Notes under the pieces: generated by a model | Seen by the model: the letters and a program-made list of their open reading frames with translations, nothing else | Database searches by the model: none | What the model was told of the DNA's origin: nothing | Position numbers and translations under genes: made by a program | Shown here: one piece after another, positions 18,169 through 27,285 of the stretch | Layout: each line of letters starts with the position of its first letter | Numbering within the stretch: the first letter of the stretch is position 1 | Assembly: GCF_902830275.1 (NCBI RefSeq) | Contig: NZ_CADESW010000014.1 | Coordinates: forward strand, 124,001-188,000 | From: Burkholderia stagnalis | Lineage (GTDB): Bacteria > Pseudomonadota > Gammaproteobacteria > Burkholderiales > Burkholderiaceae | DNA: 64,000 nt | Direction of reading: 5' to 3'

Positions 18169-19299
18169 ATGCCGATCAATCACACCGAGCTGCTGACGCC
18201 GATCAGCGATGCGTCGCCGTGCGGCGACGACCTGCTGTTCTCGAACGACTTCGACGCGATCCAGGAAGCGCGGCGCTACGACGATCCGTCGCTCGACCAG
18301 GGCGAATGGGTGACCGAGATCAAGGAAGCCGACTGGGGCTTCGTCGTCGAGCGCGCGACCGCGCTCTTGAGCATGCAGACGAAGGACCTGCGGCTCGCCG
18401 TGTGGCTGACCGAGGCGCTCGCGCTCGAGGAAGGCATCGCCGGTCTCACCGAGGGCTACGCGCTGCTCGAAGGGCTGTGCCGGCAGTACTGGGACACCGT
18501 GCATCCGCTGCCGGAAGGCGACGATACCGAATACCGGCTCGGCAACGTCGCGTGGCTCGCCGGGCGCACGGCCGAGCTGCTGCGCGCGGTGCCGCTGACC
18601 GACGGCGCGTCGGGCGCGTTCAGCACGCTCGACTGGGAGGTCGCGCAGCACGTCGCGCAGGCCGTGAAGCGCGACCCCGAGCATGCGGACGACATCGCGC
18701 GCGGCAAGCCGTCGGTCGAGCAGATCGACGCGTCGCGGCGCATGACGCCGCTCGCGTTCTACTCGGCGCTGCTCGGCAACCTGAAGGCGTTCGAGTTCGC
18801 GATCGACGCGCTCGAGGAAACGCTCGACGCGCGCGCCGGCGACGCGGCGCCGAGCTTCCGGCAGGCGCGCGATGCGTTCGAGACCGTGTACCGCCTCGCC
18901 GAGCGCTTCGCGCGCGAGCAGGGCTATACGGGCACGGCGCCGCAGGCGGACGCCCAGGCGCAGCTGCAGCAAGCGGTGTCGCAGCAGCAGCCGGAGCGCA
19001 TCGAGCCGAGCTTCGGCGCCCCGCATTACATGGAGGAGACCCACGTGCAGCAGCAGCCCGTTCCGCGTCCGGTGCCGCAGATGGTCGCCGGCATCCAGAA
19101 TCGCGCGCAGGCAGTCGACCAGTTGCGCTCGGTCGCCCGCTATTTCCGGCAGACCGAGCCGCACAGCCCGGTCGCGTATCTCGCGGACAAGGCCGCCGAA
19201 TGGGCCGACATGCCGCTGCACAAGTGGCTCGAGAGCGTCGTGAAGGATGACGGGTCGCTCGCGCATCTGCGGGAGCTGCTGGGTGTGAAGCCGGAGTGA
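18169..19299 (+). CDS. tssA: T6SS protein TssA (ImpA family)
   Basis: Cap/priming protein that helps start or coordinate tube and sheath growth. The 376-residue product begins with the conserved ImpA N-terminal domain (LLTPISDASPCGDDLLFSND, then LRLAVWLTEALALEEGIAGL). The middle is Gln-rich (QLQQAVSQQQPERIEP), and a C-terminal helical domain contains AVDQLRSVARYFRQTEP and SPVAYLADKAAEWADMPL. This is the short C-terminal type usual in Burkholderia. It is the last gene of the rightward T6SS operon, facing a leftward gene end-to-end. Confidence 0.95.
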   Translation: MPINHTELLTPISDASPCGDDLLFSNDFDAIQEARRYDDPSLDQGEWVTEIKEADWGFVVERATALLSMQTKDLRLAVWLTEALALEEGIAGLTEGYALLEGLCRQYWDTVHPLPEGDDTEYRLGNVAWLAGRTAELLRAVPLTDGASGAFSTLDWEVAQHVAQAVKRDPEHADDIARGKPSVEQIDASRRMTPLAFYSALLGNLKAFEFAIDALEETLDARAGDAAPSFRQARDAFETVYRLAERFAREQGYTGTAPQADAQAQLQQAVSQQQPERIEPSFGAPHYMEETHVQQQPVPRPVPQMVAGIQNRAQAVDQLRSVARYFRQTEPHSPVAYLADKAAEWADMPLHKWLESVVKDDGSLAHLRELLGVKPE

Positions 19300-19447
19300 G
19301 GGCGATGATGCGCCCGCTATCTTGCGGATCAGCACCAGGCCGGATATCGATGATGTGAGCGCGGGCGACAAGTGGAACACCTTCGCCGACAGGTGGCACG
19401 ACACGCGCTGAAGATGTCGACGATCCGGTTCGGCATCTTCACGCGCA

Positions 19448-20023
19448 TCACGACCGCCTTGCGCGATCCCGTGAAGGCCGGGCCTTCCGCGTTGGCTTTC
19501 GCCTTTTCCGATCCTCGATCCACGGCAGGAGCGCGATGCCCACTGAGCTCGACATCAACCCCATGAGCAGAAAGAGCACGCCGAATCCAAGCTCGGCGTG
19601 CCACGTCCCTGTCACGACGGCTTCATTGCGGCGGGCAATGCCCGGAAACGCGGGCGAAACCCGCAGCCCGTCGTTTGCCGCCGCCGCGCAATACGTCGCC
19701 GTCATCGCGGCGATCTGCTCGACGCTGACTTCCGGATCCGGGTGGCGCTCATGAACCGGTGACCCGACCGGCTGCCACGTCGTATCGTATTGCCCCGACT
19801 GTCCTGCACCGTACCGGAATACCGCATGTGCTTCCCACGTCGAACGGCTCTTTCCGTAGCGTCTGGTCAGCTCGCATTGCTCGACGGACGAAGGGACATG
19901 CGGCCACGCCTGCGCGCGCAGGAGAATGACGGCATTGACGATGCCGCTCGCGCCGCTCAACAGCGCGAGCGCACCGAAGAACAGGATGACCGCCGCCCGC
20001 AAGCACCGCAAAGCGAATTTCAT
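19448..20023 (-). CDS. DUF3592-like membrane protein (about 191 aa)
   Basis: Two membrane segments: near the N-terminus (ILFFGALALLSGASGIVNAVIL) and near residue 150 (LGFGVLFLLMGLMSSSVGIALL). The roughly 120-residue extracytoplasmic part between them contains WPHVPSSVEQCELTRRYG and YRYGAGQ-type strands, the layout of DUF3592 proteins. The assignment is by pattern only. An upstream GTG at 20035 is an alternative start. It lies 134 nt after the OmpA gene on the same strand and faces tssA. It is not a known T6SS component and codon use is a little less GC-biased than its neighbours. Confidence 0.7.
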   Translation of the reverse strand: MKFALRCLRAAVILFFGALALLSGASGIVNAVILLRAQAWPHVPSSVEQCELTRRYGKSRSTWEAHAVFRYGAGQSGQYDTTWQPVGSPVHERHPDPEVSVEQIAAMTATYCAAAANDGLRVSPAFPGIARRNEAVVTGTWHAELGFGVLFLLMGLMSSSVGIALLPWIEDRKRRKPTRKARPSRDRARRS

Positions 20024-20157
20024 GCGCGTGCCCACAGTCCTTTCAGCGCGTCAGTGGCGGGGTGCCAACGAAGCCGTGACCGGGGCCGGCAAACAACGCC
20101 GGGATCATGGCCGTCGACAAGCGTCGAAGACGATCCCGCGCGACCCCGACGCCCCGC

Positions 20158-21096
20158 TCACTGCCCCACCCGGAACTCGATCCGTCGATTCCTCGCCCTG
20201 CCTTCCGCCGTATCGTTCGGCGCGATCGGCTGATCCGGTCCCACGCCGGTCGTCGTCATCTGCTGCGACGCGATCCCCTTCGTGATCAGATAGCCTTTCA
20301 CCGCATCCGCACGCGCCTGGCTCAACGCGATGTTCGACGTGCGATTCCCCGAATTGTCCGTATGCCCGATGAGATCGACCGTCCGGTTCGTCATCTTCGT
20401 GAGCGCCGCGGCCATCTGGTCGAGCACCACCTTGCCCTGCGGCGTGAGCGTCGCGCTGCCGGTCTCGAACTCGATCGTGCGGTTCGCGAGCGTCTGGTCG
20501 AGCAGCCCCTGCTCGGACGCCGACACGCGCAGCCCGTTCTTGATCGTATAAGTCGGGTTCAGCGTGTTCGCCATGTCGCTCGCGAGCTGCTGGCGCTGCG
20601 CTTCGTTGCGCACCTCGCCCTTCATCTCGATCTGCGTGCCGTTGATCTTCAGCTGCCCCTTGCTGATCTGCTTCAGCGGCGCGCCGATCAGCTTCTGCAC
20701 GTTCGCGCTCCAGTTCGGCGGCGTCGCGACGTCGCCGACCTCGATCTGGTCGACGACGCTGTTCGCGCCATACGTGTCGCGCAGCTTCTGCAGCACGGCG
20801 GCCTTGGTCGCCTCGTCGGGCACCTTGCCGCCGACGACGACCTGGCCGGGCGTCGCGTTCGCGGGCGGCGGCGTGGTGACGGCGGCCGGGTGGGCGGCCG
20901 CGCCGGACGCCGGCGCGGCGGGCGCGGCATTGCCGGACAGCGTCGTCACGGGCACGTTGCCGGTGCCGACCGGCGTGACGGTCGCGCCGCTGTTCTGCGC
21001 GAAGCTGCTGGCGCCGCCGGCCAGCAGGCCGGCGGCGAGGAGGGCGGCGAGGACGGGCGAGAAGCGCGCGCGTCCGGTGTGAATCGTGTTGCGCAT
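20158..21096 (-). CDS. T6SS-associated OmpA-family protein with BON-like repeats (312 aa)
   Basis: Secreted or envelope protein expected to bind peptidoglycan. Start chosen at 21096 (MRNTIHTGRARF), which gives a clean signal peptide ending near SSFAQ; the longer frame runs into tagF. After a Pro/Ala-rich linker come two BON-like segments (GQVVVGGKVPDEATKAAVLQ and LKINGTQIEMKGEVRNEAQR). The C-terminal OmpA domain follows, with TVDLIGHTDNSGNRTSNIAL and the closing EGRARNRRIEFRV. It starts 4 nt after tagF ends, so tssM-tagF-ompA form one operon. Because TssL here lacks its own peptidoglycan-binding domain, this protein is a good candidate to fix the membrane complex to the wall (inference). Confidence 0.9.
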   Translation of the reverse strand: MRNTIHTGRARFSPVLAALLAAGLLAGGASSFAQNSGATVTPVGTGNVPVTTLSGNAAPAAPASGAAAHPAAVTTPPPANATPGQVVVGGKVPDEATKAAVLQKLRDTYGANSVVDQIEVGDVATPPNWSANVQKLIGAPLKQISKGQLKINGTQIEMKGEVRNEAQRQQLASDMANTLNPTYTIKNGLRVSASEQGLLDQTLANRTIEFETGSATLTPQGKVVLDQMAAALTKMTNRTVDLIGHTDNSGNRTSNIALSQARADAVKGYLITKGIASQQMTTTGVGPDQPIAPNDTAEGRARNRRIEFRVGQ

Positions 21097-21100
21097 GCCG

Positions 21101-22090
21101 TCAGCCTCCGATGAACGCTTCGCGGAACGCGTCGATGGCGACGCGCAGCGACAGTTGCGGTTGGTCGAGGTAGCTGACGAGCTTGCTGATCCCATGATCG
21201 TTTTGCGCATGTGCGTCGATCCACTCCGGATCGTCGATGTCGATGTTGTGGGCGGCATAGGTCTGCGGGTCGACGACGCTCAGCAGCGTCTTCGCGGACG
21301 CGCCGTTGAAGCCGATGATGAGCCGCTCGCGCTCGGCGATCGTGCCGAGGAAGATCGCGAGCTCGAAGTCGGCCTGCGCGACGAACGGCGCGATCAGTTC
21401 GAGCCAGAACGCGGCGACGAGGCTGCGGTAGAACGGATCGCCCGGCAGCGGCAGCGTGAGGCCGCGCTCGAGGTGCGACGAGCCGCTCTGCATCACCGGG
21501 CGCAGCAGCGAGCCGAGCGCGAGCATCGCGCCGCGCAGCCGCACCGGGTGGCCGCTCGCGAGCAGCATCTGCTCGAGCCCGAACAGCGACTGGTGCTCGA
21601 TGAAATCGTTGAAGGTGCCGTCGTGCGAGTTCGGCGAGCCGCCGATGTCGATCGGCACCTGCGTGTCGCCGAGCGCCTGCAGCGCGCCGGGCGGCTCCTC
21701 CTTGCCGAGCAGCGGCGGGATCTGCGCGGCGACGCGCGACCACAGGCGCGCGAACGCGAGCGGGCTGCGCGCGAGGAACGACAGCGGCCGCTCGACCTCG
21801 AGCGCGGTCGCGCCGAGGAACGGGAAGCGGCGCATCGACACGTCGTGGCTCGCGACCATGTGGCCGGCGATCGCGAGCTTGCTGCGCGAACCGAGGAACG
21901 CGAAGTGCATCGGCTGCGCGTCTTCATAGACGATCTTCCAGCGCGGGTCCTCGGCGAGCAGTTCGAGCGCCTGCGCGATCCAGCGGTCCAGCGTCTGCAG
22001 CAGCTGCGGGTTGTGCGGGCTCTTCACGAAGTCGCCGCGCGACGGAATCTTGCCGAAGTAGGCGATCTGCGCCTGAACGGTTTGCGTCAT
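21101..22090 (-). CDS. tagF: T6SS accessory protein TagF
   Basis: Post-translational regulator; in Pseudomonas and Agrobacterium TagF represses T6SS assembly, partly by acting on Fha. The start at 22090 overlaps the tssM stop by 4 nt (ATGA). The 329-residue product opens with AQIAYFGKIPSRGDFVK, the signature of the TagF N-terminal domain. LEVERPLSFLARSPLAFARL and the later SGHPVRLRGAMLALGSLLRP also fit. I see no PppA phosphatase domain fused to it and no fha, ppkA or pppA in this window. Confidence 0.93.
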   Translation of the reverse strand: MTQTVQAQIAYFGKIPSRGDFVKSPHNPQLLQTLDRWIAQALELLAEDPRWKIVYEDAQPMHFAFLGSRSKLAIAGHMVASHDVSMRRFPFLGATALEVERPLSFLARSPLAFARLWSRVAAQIPPLLGKEEPPGALQALGDTQVPIDIGGSPNSHDGTFNDFIEHQSLFGLEQMLLASGHPVRLRGAMLALGSLLRPVMQSGSSHLERGLTLPLPGDPFYRSLVAAFWLELIAPFVAQADFELAIFLGTIAERERLIIGFNGASAKTLLSVVDPQTYAAHNIDIDDPEWIDAHAQNDHGISKLVSYLDQPQLSLRVAIDAFREAFIGG

Positions 22091-25000
22091 TGCGCCCCCT
22101 GTGCGTTCGATGCGGCGGCGGCCGCGACGGCCGCCGCGGCCGGCGCCGCGCCCGATGCGCCGGCACCCGGCTGGGCGGTGGCGTTGACGGCCGAGCCCGC
22201 GCCGACGTCGGCGACCGACGACGGCAGGCGCAGCCCGCGCAGGCTCTGCTGCTGCGGCTGGTCGCCGCCGCCGGCCGTCGGCTGCGACGTGCTGATGATG
22301 CGCATCGTCACCGACACGTTCACGCTGCCCTGCGTCCACGTGAGGTCGAAGGTGCCGTCCGGGCGGCGCTTGCGCTGCGCGGAGTTGATCAGCTTCTCGA
22401 GGCCGTAGCGGCCCGGCTCGTTGACGAGCTGGATCGTGCGGCCGTCGAAGGTGGTTGCCGACAGCGTCGCGCCCGGCGAGCCCTGCGGGTTCGGCCACAC
22501 GAAGTTGGTCCACTGCGGCGGCGTGTTGCGGTAGCGCAGCTGCTGGCCGTCGATCGCGACTGTGTACTCGGTCGTGCCGGTGCTCGGCTGCGGCAGGATC
22601 TGGAACACGGTCTGCGGTTCCGACGAGGCCGTCGCGCCGCCGCCCGCCGCGCCGCCCGCGAGCGGTGCGACCCAGCGCGCGAAGCCGCTCGTGAAGTCCG
22701 GCGCGAGCGCGAGGCCCATGTCGCCCCAGGTGCGGGCCGCGAGCGTGTCGCCGCGGCGCACCGCGAGCGGCCCGAGCGTCGTGCCGACGAACTTCGCGAT
22801 CGAGCCGTCCGGACCGAACACCTGCGCGATCTCGCCGGCGCCGGCCTCGACCTTCGCGTTCGCCGCGAACGGGTACTTCGTCGCGAGCGAGCCCTGGAAC
22901 GGCTGGTAGACCTGCGCGTTCCACACCTTGTTGACCTCGGCGCTGGCCGGCTGGATCACCACCGCGAACGCCTGCATCAGCGGGCGCACCAGCAGCGGCC
23001 GCAGCGACTTGCGTTGCCCGTCGGTGAGGCCCGTCAGCATCTGCTCGTCGACGAACTTCAGCGAATCGGCGAGCTCCGAGCCGTTGCCGTCGAGCGTCTG
23101 CTGCATCAGCTGGCGCGCGCCGGGGCCCGGGTCGCCCTGGTTCTTGATCACGTTGAAGCGGGTGCGGACCTTCGACAGCGTGTCCATGTAGCCCTTCAGC
23201 ATCGAGGTGCCGTCATGCGACGCGACGATCCGCGCGAGGCCGACGAACTCCTGGCCGACCGGGCCCATCGGCACGTCCGCCGGGTTGCCGTTGATGTCGA
23301 TGTTGGCGGCCGCGACCTGGCCCGCCTGCGAGCGCGAGAACAGCTGCTTGACCCAGTTGACGACGCCCGTCTGCGCCTTCCTGATCGTCGCGTTCGCGAC
23401 CGACGGGTTGTCCCACGAGGTCTGGTCGTACGCGGTCTCGAGGATCTTGCGGATCGGCGAATCCTGCGGATCGCCGAGACGGTTCATCCCGTCGACCGCC
23501 TGGCCGAAGCTGCTGAAGCCCTGCACCGCGATGCCCTGCATGAACTTCTGCCAGTGCTGCGCGTAGTCGGTCTTGTACATGCCGACGAGGGTCTTTTGGA
23601 TCTGCTCGGGGCTGCCCTCGAGCGTCAGGTCGTCCTGCGTCGCGGTGTTCAGCACCCAGTCCTTCGCCTGCAGCTCCTTGGTGGCCGCGTCGCGGATCGC
23701 CGGCTGCACGTACTGGAACCACGCGTCGCGCGTGAACGTGCCCGGAATCGCGTAGCTGCCGGCCACCAGGCCCTGGCTGCCGTCGCCGACGATGCGCGCG
23801 ACGGTCATCGGCGCGAAGCGGGTCGCCGCGCGCGCCTTGATTTCCTCATAGACGCGCTGGCGGGCCGGCATCCCGCGCACGACGCGGCGCAGGCTGTCGC
23901 GGGTCTGGTCGACGAGCGCGAGGTTCGCCTCGATCATCGGCCAGTCGTTGTCGTTCACGCGTGCGAGGTAGAACGAGATCATGCGTTCGGCGCTGCGGAT
24001 CATCTCGTCGCGCGGCATGTTGCCCCGGTTCGTCTCGAGCCAGCCGCGCCAGAAGCGCGCGACCTGGTCGGTCAGGTGCGCCTGCTCGACGTGGCGCTTG
24101 TCGGACAGCATCAGGTAGGTCTTCAGCGCGTTGTACGCGTCCTGCACGTTGGTCGGCGACGCGTCGCTGTACAGGCCGCCCTGCTGTTGTTGTTGCTGCT
24201 GCTGGGCCGGTGCGCCGGCCTGCGGTGCGGCGCCGGCCGGGCTGGTCGACACCGGCAGCGGGCCCGCCTGCGCGGCGCCGGATTCCGGCGGGCGCGTCAT
24301 CGGCACGAGCTGGTCGGGGTGCGCGTTCACGTCCTTCAGGAACGACGCGAGGTTCTGCGACACCGGGCTCAGCAGGATCTGGCGCACGCCGTTGTAGTAC
24401 TCGGTCAGCAGGTGCTGCTCGAGGCGGTCGCCCTGGTAGAGGCCGAGCGACACCGACAGCGGCTTGTCGCGGCGGAACTGCTCGAGCTGTTCGATCCGGT
24501 CCTCGAGAATGTCCATCGCCTGCAGGCGCGACTGCAGGTCGTTGCGGCCCTGCTGCAGGCGCGTGACGTTGTCGAGGTCGGCCTGCACGTTCGCGACGAG
24601 CTGCTGGTTGCCGATCGTCGACCAGGTCCAGCCGCCGAGCGCGAGCGCGAGCGCCGCGACGAAGCCGAAGAAGGTGGCGTAGCGCAGCCGCGTCTTGGTC
24701 GGGCTCGCGAACTGCCGCACCGTCTGGCGATCGGCGAAGATCACCTTCGAGAACAGGTCGCGCAGGAAGAAGCCGTTCTTCGAGAACGCGCTGTGCGGCT
24801 TGGGCAGCGCGCTGCCGTCGAGGCCGAAGCGGTGCGCGATGCGCTGCGCGGCGGCACTGTTGGTCTCGCCTTCCTGCAAGGCGCTGGTGAAGTAGAAGCC
24901 GCGGAAGATCGGCTTGTACTGGAACGGGTTGTTCTCGAACAGCGTCGCGAGGAACGCGCGCAGCGACGGCTTGATGGTCGAGAACTCGAGCGGGAAGCTG

Positions 25001-26016
25001 AGCTGGCCCGGCGACAGCTGGTTGCCGCGCGACAGCGACAGCTGCGCGACGCTGATTTCCTTCAGGCCTTCGTACAGCTCCTCGAAGCGCTCGTCGAACA
25101 GCGCGACCACGTCGCGCTTCTCGTCCGGCTCATAGGGCAGCGTCGCGCCCCATACGCGGTCGTACTCGTGCTTGTCGCTGCTGCTGAAGAATTCGGTGAA
25201 GCCGGTGATCAGGTCCGCCTTCGTGAACATCACGTAGACGGGCGCGAACACTTCGAGCTTCTCGGTCAGTTCCTGCACGCGCTGGCGGAGGTTTTTGGCG
25301 AGGTTGATCGCGAATTCGGGGCGGTTGCCGGTGAGTTCGGCGATGCTCGCGGTGACGATGATCCCGTTGATCGGCGCCTTCGGGCGGTAGCGCTTGAGCA
25401 GGCCGAGGAAGCCGAGCCATTCGCTGCGGTCCTCCTCGTGCACCGAGTAGCGGCCCGCCGTGTCGAGCAGGATGCCTTCGGTCGTGAAGAACCAGTCGCA
25501 GTTGCGGGTGCCGCCGATGCCGTGGATCACGGCGCTGTTCTTGTCCGCGAACGGGAACTGCAGGCCGGAATTGATCACCGCGCTGCTCTTGCCGGCGGCC
25601 GGGTTGCCGATCACGATGTACCACGGCAGTTCGTACAGCGCGGAGCCGCCCGAGACCTGCCCGATCTTCGACGTCTTGATCGTCTTCACCGCGTCGGACA
25701 GGCGCGTGCGCAGCACGTCGAGGTCGGCGGACTTCGTGTCCTGCGCCGCGGCGGCGGCGGCCGGCGCGGTGATCTTGCCGGTTTCCGCCTGTTCCTCGAG
25801 CATCTCGCCGAGCTGGCGGTTCGCGCGCTTCACGCGCCAGCGCCGCCACAGCGCGACGGCGAGCCACAGCGCGAGAATCGCCGCGAAGGCGAGCGCCGCC
25901 CACAGGAGCGGCAGCTGCAGCGTATCGGCGACGATGAAGAGGATCGCCGCGAGCGCGACGATCCCGACGATCGAGAGCGTACGCGGATGGGTCAGCACGT
26001 TGAGGATGCGTTGCAT
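22087..26016 (-). CDS. tssM: T6SS inner-membrane protein TssM (IcmF family)
   Basis: Central pillar of the membrane complex, spanning the periplasm to reach TssJ. 1309 residues from ATG 26016 (MQRILNVLTHPRTLSIVGIV). Two N-terminal membrane segments lie within residues 12-58. A cytoplasmic NTPase-like domain has Walker A GNPAAGKSSAVINSG and VDTAGRY-type LLDTAGRYSVHEED. A third membrane segment is near 460 (YATFFGFVAALALALGGWTW), followed by a large periplasmic region. That region has an unusual run of eight Gln near residue 604 and a low-complexity Gly/Ala tail. The start 30 codons upstream in the same frame is less likely because it adds a Pro-rich lead. It is the first gene of tssM-tagF-ompA. 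Confidence 0.97.
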   Translation of the reverse strand: MQRILNVLTHPRTLSIVGIVALAAILFIVADTLQLPLLWAALAFAAILALWLAVALWRRWRVKRANRQLGEMLEEQAETGKITAPAAAAAAQDTKSADLDVLRTRLSDAVKTIKTSKIGQVSGGSALYELPWYIVIGNPAAGKSSAVINSGLQFPFADKNSAVIHGIGGTRNCDWFFTTEGILLDTAGRYSVHEEDRSEWLGFLGLLKRYRPKAPINGIIVTASIAELTGNRPEFAINLAKNLRQRVQELTEKLEVFAPVYVMFTKADLITGFTEFFSSSDKHEYDRVWGATLPYEPDEKRDVVALFDERFEELYEGLKEISVAQLSLSRGNQLSPGQLSFPLEFSTIKPSLRAFLATLFENNPFQYKPIFRGFYFTSALQEGETNSAAAQRIAHRFGLDGSALPKPHSAFSKNGFFLRDLFSKVIFADRQTVRQFASPTKTRLRYATFFGFVAALALALGGWTWSTIGNQQLVANVQADLDNVTRLQQGRNDLQSRLQAMDILEDRIEQLEQFRRDKPLSVSLGLYQGDRLEQHLLTEYYNGVRQILLSPVSQNLASFLKDVNAHPDQLVPMTRPPESGAAQAGPLPVSTSPAGAAPQAGAPAQQQQQQQQGGLYSDASPTNVQDAYNALKTYLMLSDKRHVEQAHLTDQVARFWRGWLETNRGNMPRDEMIRSAERMISFYLARVNDNDWPMIEANLALVDQTRDSLRRVVRGMPARQRVYEEIKARAATRFAPMTVARIVGDGSQGLVAGSYAIPGTFTRDAWFQYVQPAIRDAATKELQAKDWVLNTATQDDLTLEGSPEQIQKTLVGMYKTDYAQHWQKFMQGIAVQGFSSFGQAVDGMNRLGDPQDSPIRKILETAYDQTSWDNPSVANATIRKAQTGVVNWVKQLFSRSQAGQVAAANIDINGNPADVPMGPVGQEFVGLARIVASHDGTSMLKGYMDTLSKVRTRFNVIKNQGDPGPGARQLMQQTLDGNGSELADSLKFVDEQMLTGLTDGQRKSLRPLLVRPLMQAFAVVIQPASAEVNKVWNAQVYQPFQGSLATKYPFAANAKVEAGAGEIAQVFGPDGSIAKFVGTTLGPLAVRRGDTLAARTWGDMGLALAPDFTSGFARWVAPLAGGAAGGGATASSEPQTVFQILPQPSTGTTEYTVAIDGQQLRYRNTPPQWTNFVWPNPQGSPGATLSATTFDGRTIQLVNEPGRYGLEKLINSAQRKRRPDGTFDLTWTQGSVNVSVTMRIISTSQPTAGGGDQPQQQSLRGLRLPSSVADVGAGSAVNATAQPGAGASGAAPAAAAVAAAAASNAQGAQ
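24181..24204 (-). repeat. Polyglutamine-coding triplet run in tssM
   Basis: Eight consecutive CAG/CAA codons on the minus strand, flanked by PQAGAPA and GGLYSD, in the periplasmic part of TssM. Mixed CAG and CAA codons lower slippage but do not exclude length change between strains. Confidence 0.85.
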
Positions 26017-26317
26017 AGGACGTTCAGGTTCCGGTGCGATTCGATGAGGCGACGCAGGCGCGCCGAGCGGCAAGGGTGGCGCCGCGATGTGTCGCCATGC
26101 TGTCAAACGGGGTGAAAGGGGCCGGCATCAATGCGTCCGCGGCATCGGAGAGGGCGCGCGCATTAACGAAAGGACACTGTGAGATTTAAAACGGAACCGG
26201 CGGCCCCGGATAATCGCGCACCGGAATGCACGACCGCTTGTACCGCCCATATCGTTTCCTGCCGGGATATTAAAAAGCCCCATGCCGCCCTCATTATTTC
26301 CTGTCCGGCCGCGTTGG
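26017..26317. other. Intergenic region between the M15 peptidase gene and tssM
   Basis: 301 nt containing short AT-rich patches. It must hold the end of the upstream leftward unit and probably a promoter for tssM. I see no clear hairpin with a T-run and no credible gene; a 77-codon minus-strand frame here has unusual composition and no ribosome site. Confidence 0.5.
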
Positions 26318-27163
26318 CTAGCGGCCGCGTCCCAGCTTAAAACCGGGTTTATGGTATTCAACGTGCCCGAGATCCATCATTTTCCATCGGCCGCCCCAGG
26401 TCAGGCCGACCTGCTCGGCGACCTGTCCGTATAACTGGTAGCCGCGCATCGCCCACGGATCTTTTTCGGAAATCACCAGCTTGCCGTCGCGCAGGAACGC
26501 ATTGTCCGACGCCAGCCCGTATTGGTGATAACTCTGGAACGCCGCCGCATTGGTCACGTTGCTGCCCATTTGCGCCAGCCGGTTTTGCCGTTCCGGGCTC
26601 CGGTAACCTTCCAGCAACGCCATTTCATAACCGTGTTGCTCGTGCATGATCTTGTAGACCAGCAGCAGGCGCGTGCGGAAATCCGGATCCAGCAGGTTCC
26701 AGTCGCGGCTGGCGTCCTTCAGTGCCGGCCGCACCAGCTCGACTTCCTTGGTGGCAAAGACTTCCGGCGGCAACGGCGGCGGCGGCACGAGCTGCTCGCC
26801 CTGCAGCAGGGCGGCGATCTTCTCGTCGGGCGCGCGCGCCGTGTCGTCGTATTGAAATAATTGCCGGCCGCGCAACGCAATGGCGACCAATGGCGGCGTC
26901 GCAAGAATACCTGTCGACACCATAATCAGCAAGCGTCGTCGGACAAGTAAATTTTGCACACCATTTAAAGCATCCCGGGTAACGGTTGCCGATTTAACAA
27001 TCTGACCGCGGGTGCGCATCGCGCGATCGTTCGCGCGGCGCGTGAGACGGCCGTGAAACTGGGCGACCGATTCGAAAACGGTCGCGCGGACGCCAGGTAA
27101 AAGCAGCAGCGCCGCGAGGGCGACCGCGGCGGCGAAATAGGCGATGAGTGCGACGGCAATCAA
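26318..27163 (-). CDS. tagX: T6SS-associated M15-type peptidoglycan peptidase (TagX-like)
   Basis: Membrane-anchored peptidase expected to open peptidoglycan locally so the secretion complex can cross it, as shown for TagX in Acinetobacter. I chose the TTG at 27163 (about 281 residues), preceded by GGGGAT. The frame is open to 27313 but that would overlap the divergent gene. Two membrane segments (about 2-25 and 78-97) enclose a strongly basic loop (RLTRRANDRAMRTRGQ), which by the positive-inside rule places the catalytic domain in the periplasm. M15 motifs: LLEGYRSPERQNRLA, the zinc motif SYHQYGLASD at about 211-220, and GHVEYH near 267. The start is uncertain; the family is clear. Confidence 0.88.
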   Translation of the reverse strand: MIAVALIAYFAAAVALAALLLLPGVRATVFESVAQFHGRLTRRANDRAMRTRGQIVKSATVTRDALNGVQNLLVRRRLLIMVSTGILATPPLVAIALRGRQLFQYDDTARAPDEKIAALLQGEQLVPPPPLPPEVFATKEVELVRPALKDASRDWNLLDPDFRTRLLLVYKIMHEQHGYEMALLEGYRSPERQNRLAQMGSNVTNAAAFQSYHQYGLASDNAFLRDGKLVISEKDPWAMRGYQLYGQVAEQVGLTWGGRWKMMDLGHVEYHKPGFKLGRGR

Positions 27164-27285
27164 CGATATCCCCGGAAATTGGAATTGATTGTGTTTTGCA
27201 ATGCTTGCTCTTAGAATCAGGCCTGCTCTGAGAGGCCGGGCTATATTATCGCGGCGAATTAAACCAGGATTCAATGAGACGCTGA

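Noticed and set aside
22090-26115. Very long plus-strand open frame opposite tssM (about 1,340 codons)
   Set aside because: Its composition is dominated by Arg, Ala, Leu and Val in the pattern of an antisense shadow of GC-rich coding DNA; no domain is recognisable, and tssM on the other strand is unmistakable.
26128-26361. 77-codon minus-strand gene between tagX and tssM
   Set aside because: Overlaps the end of tagX, no ribosome site, no family resemblance.
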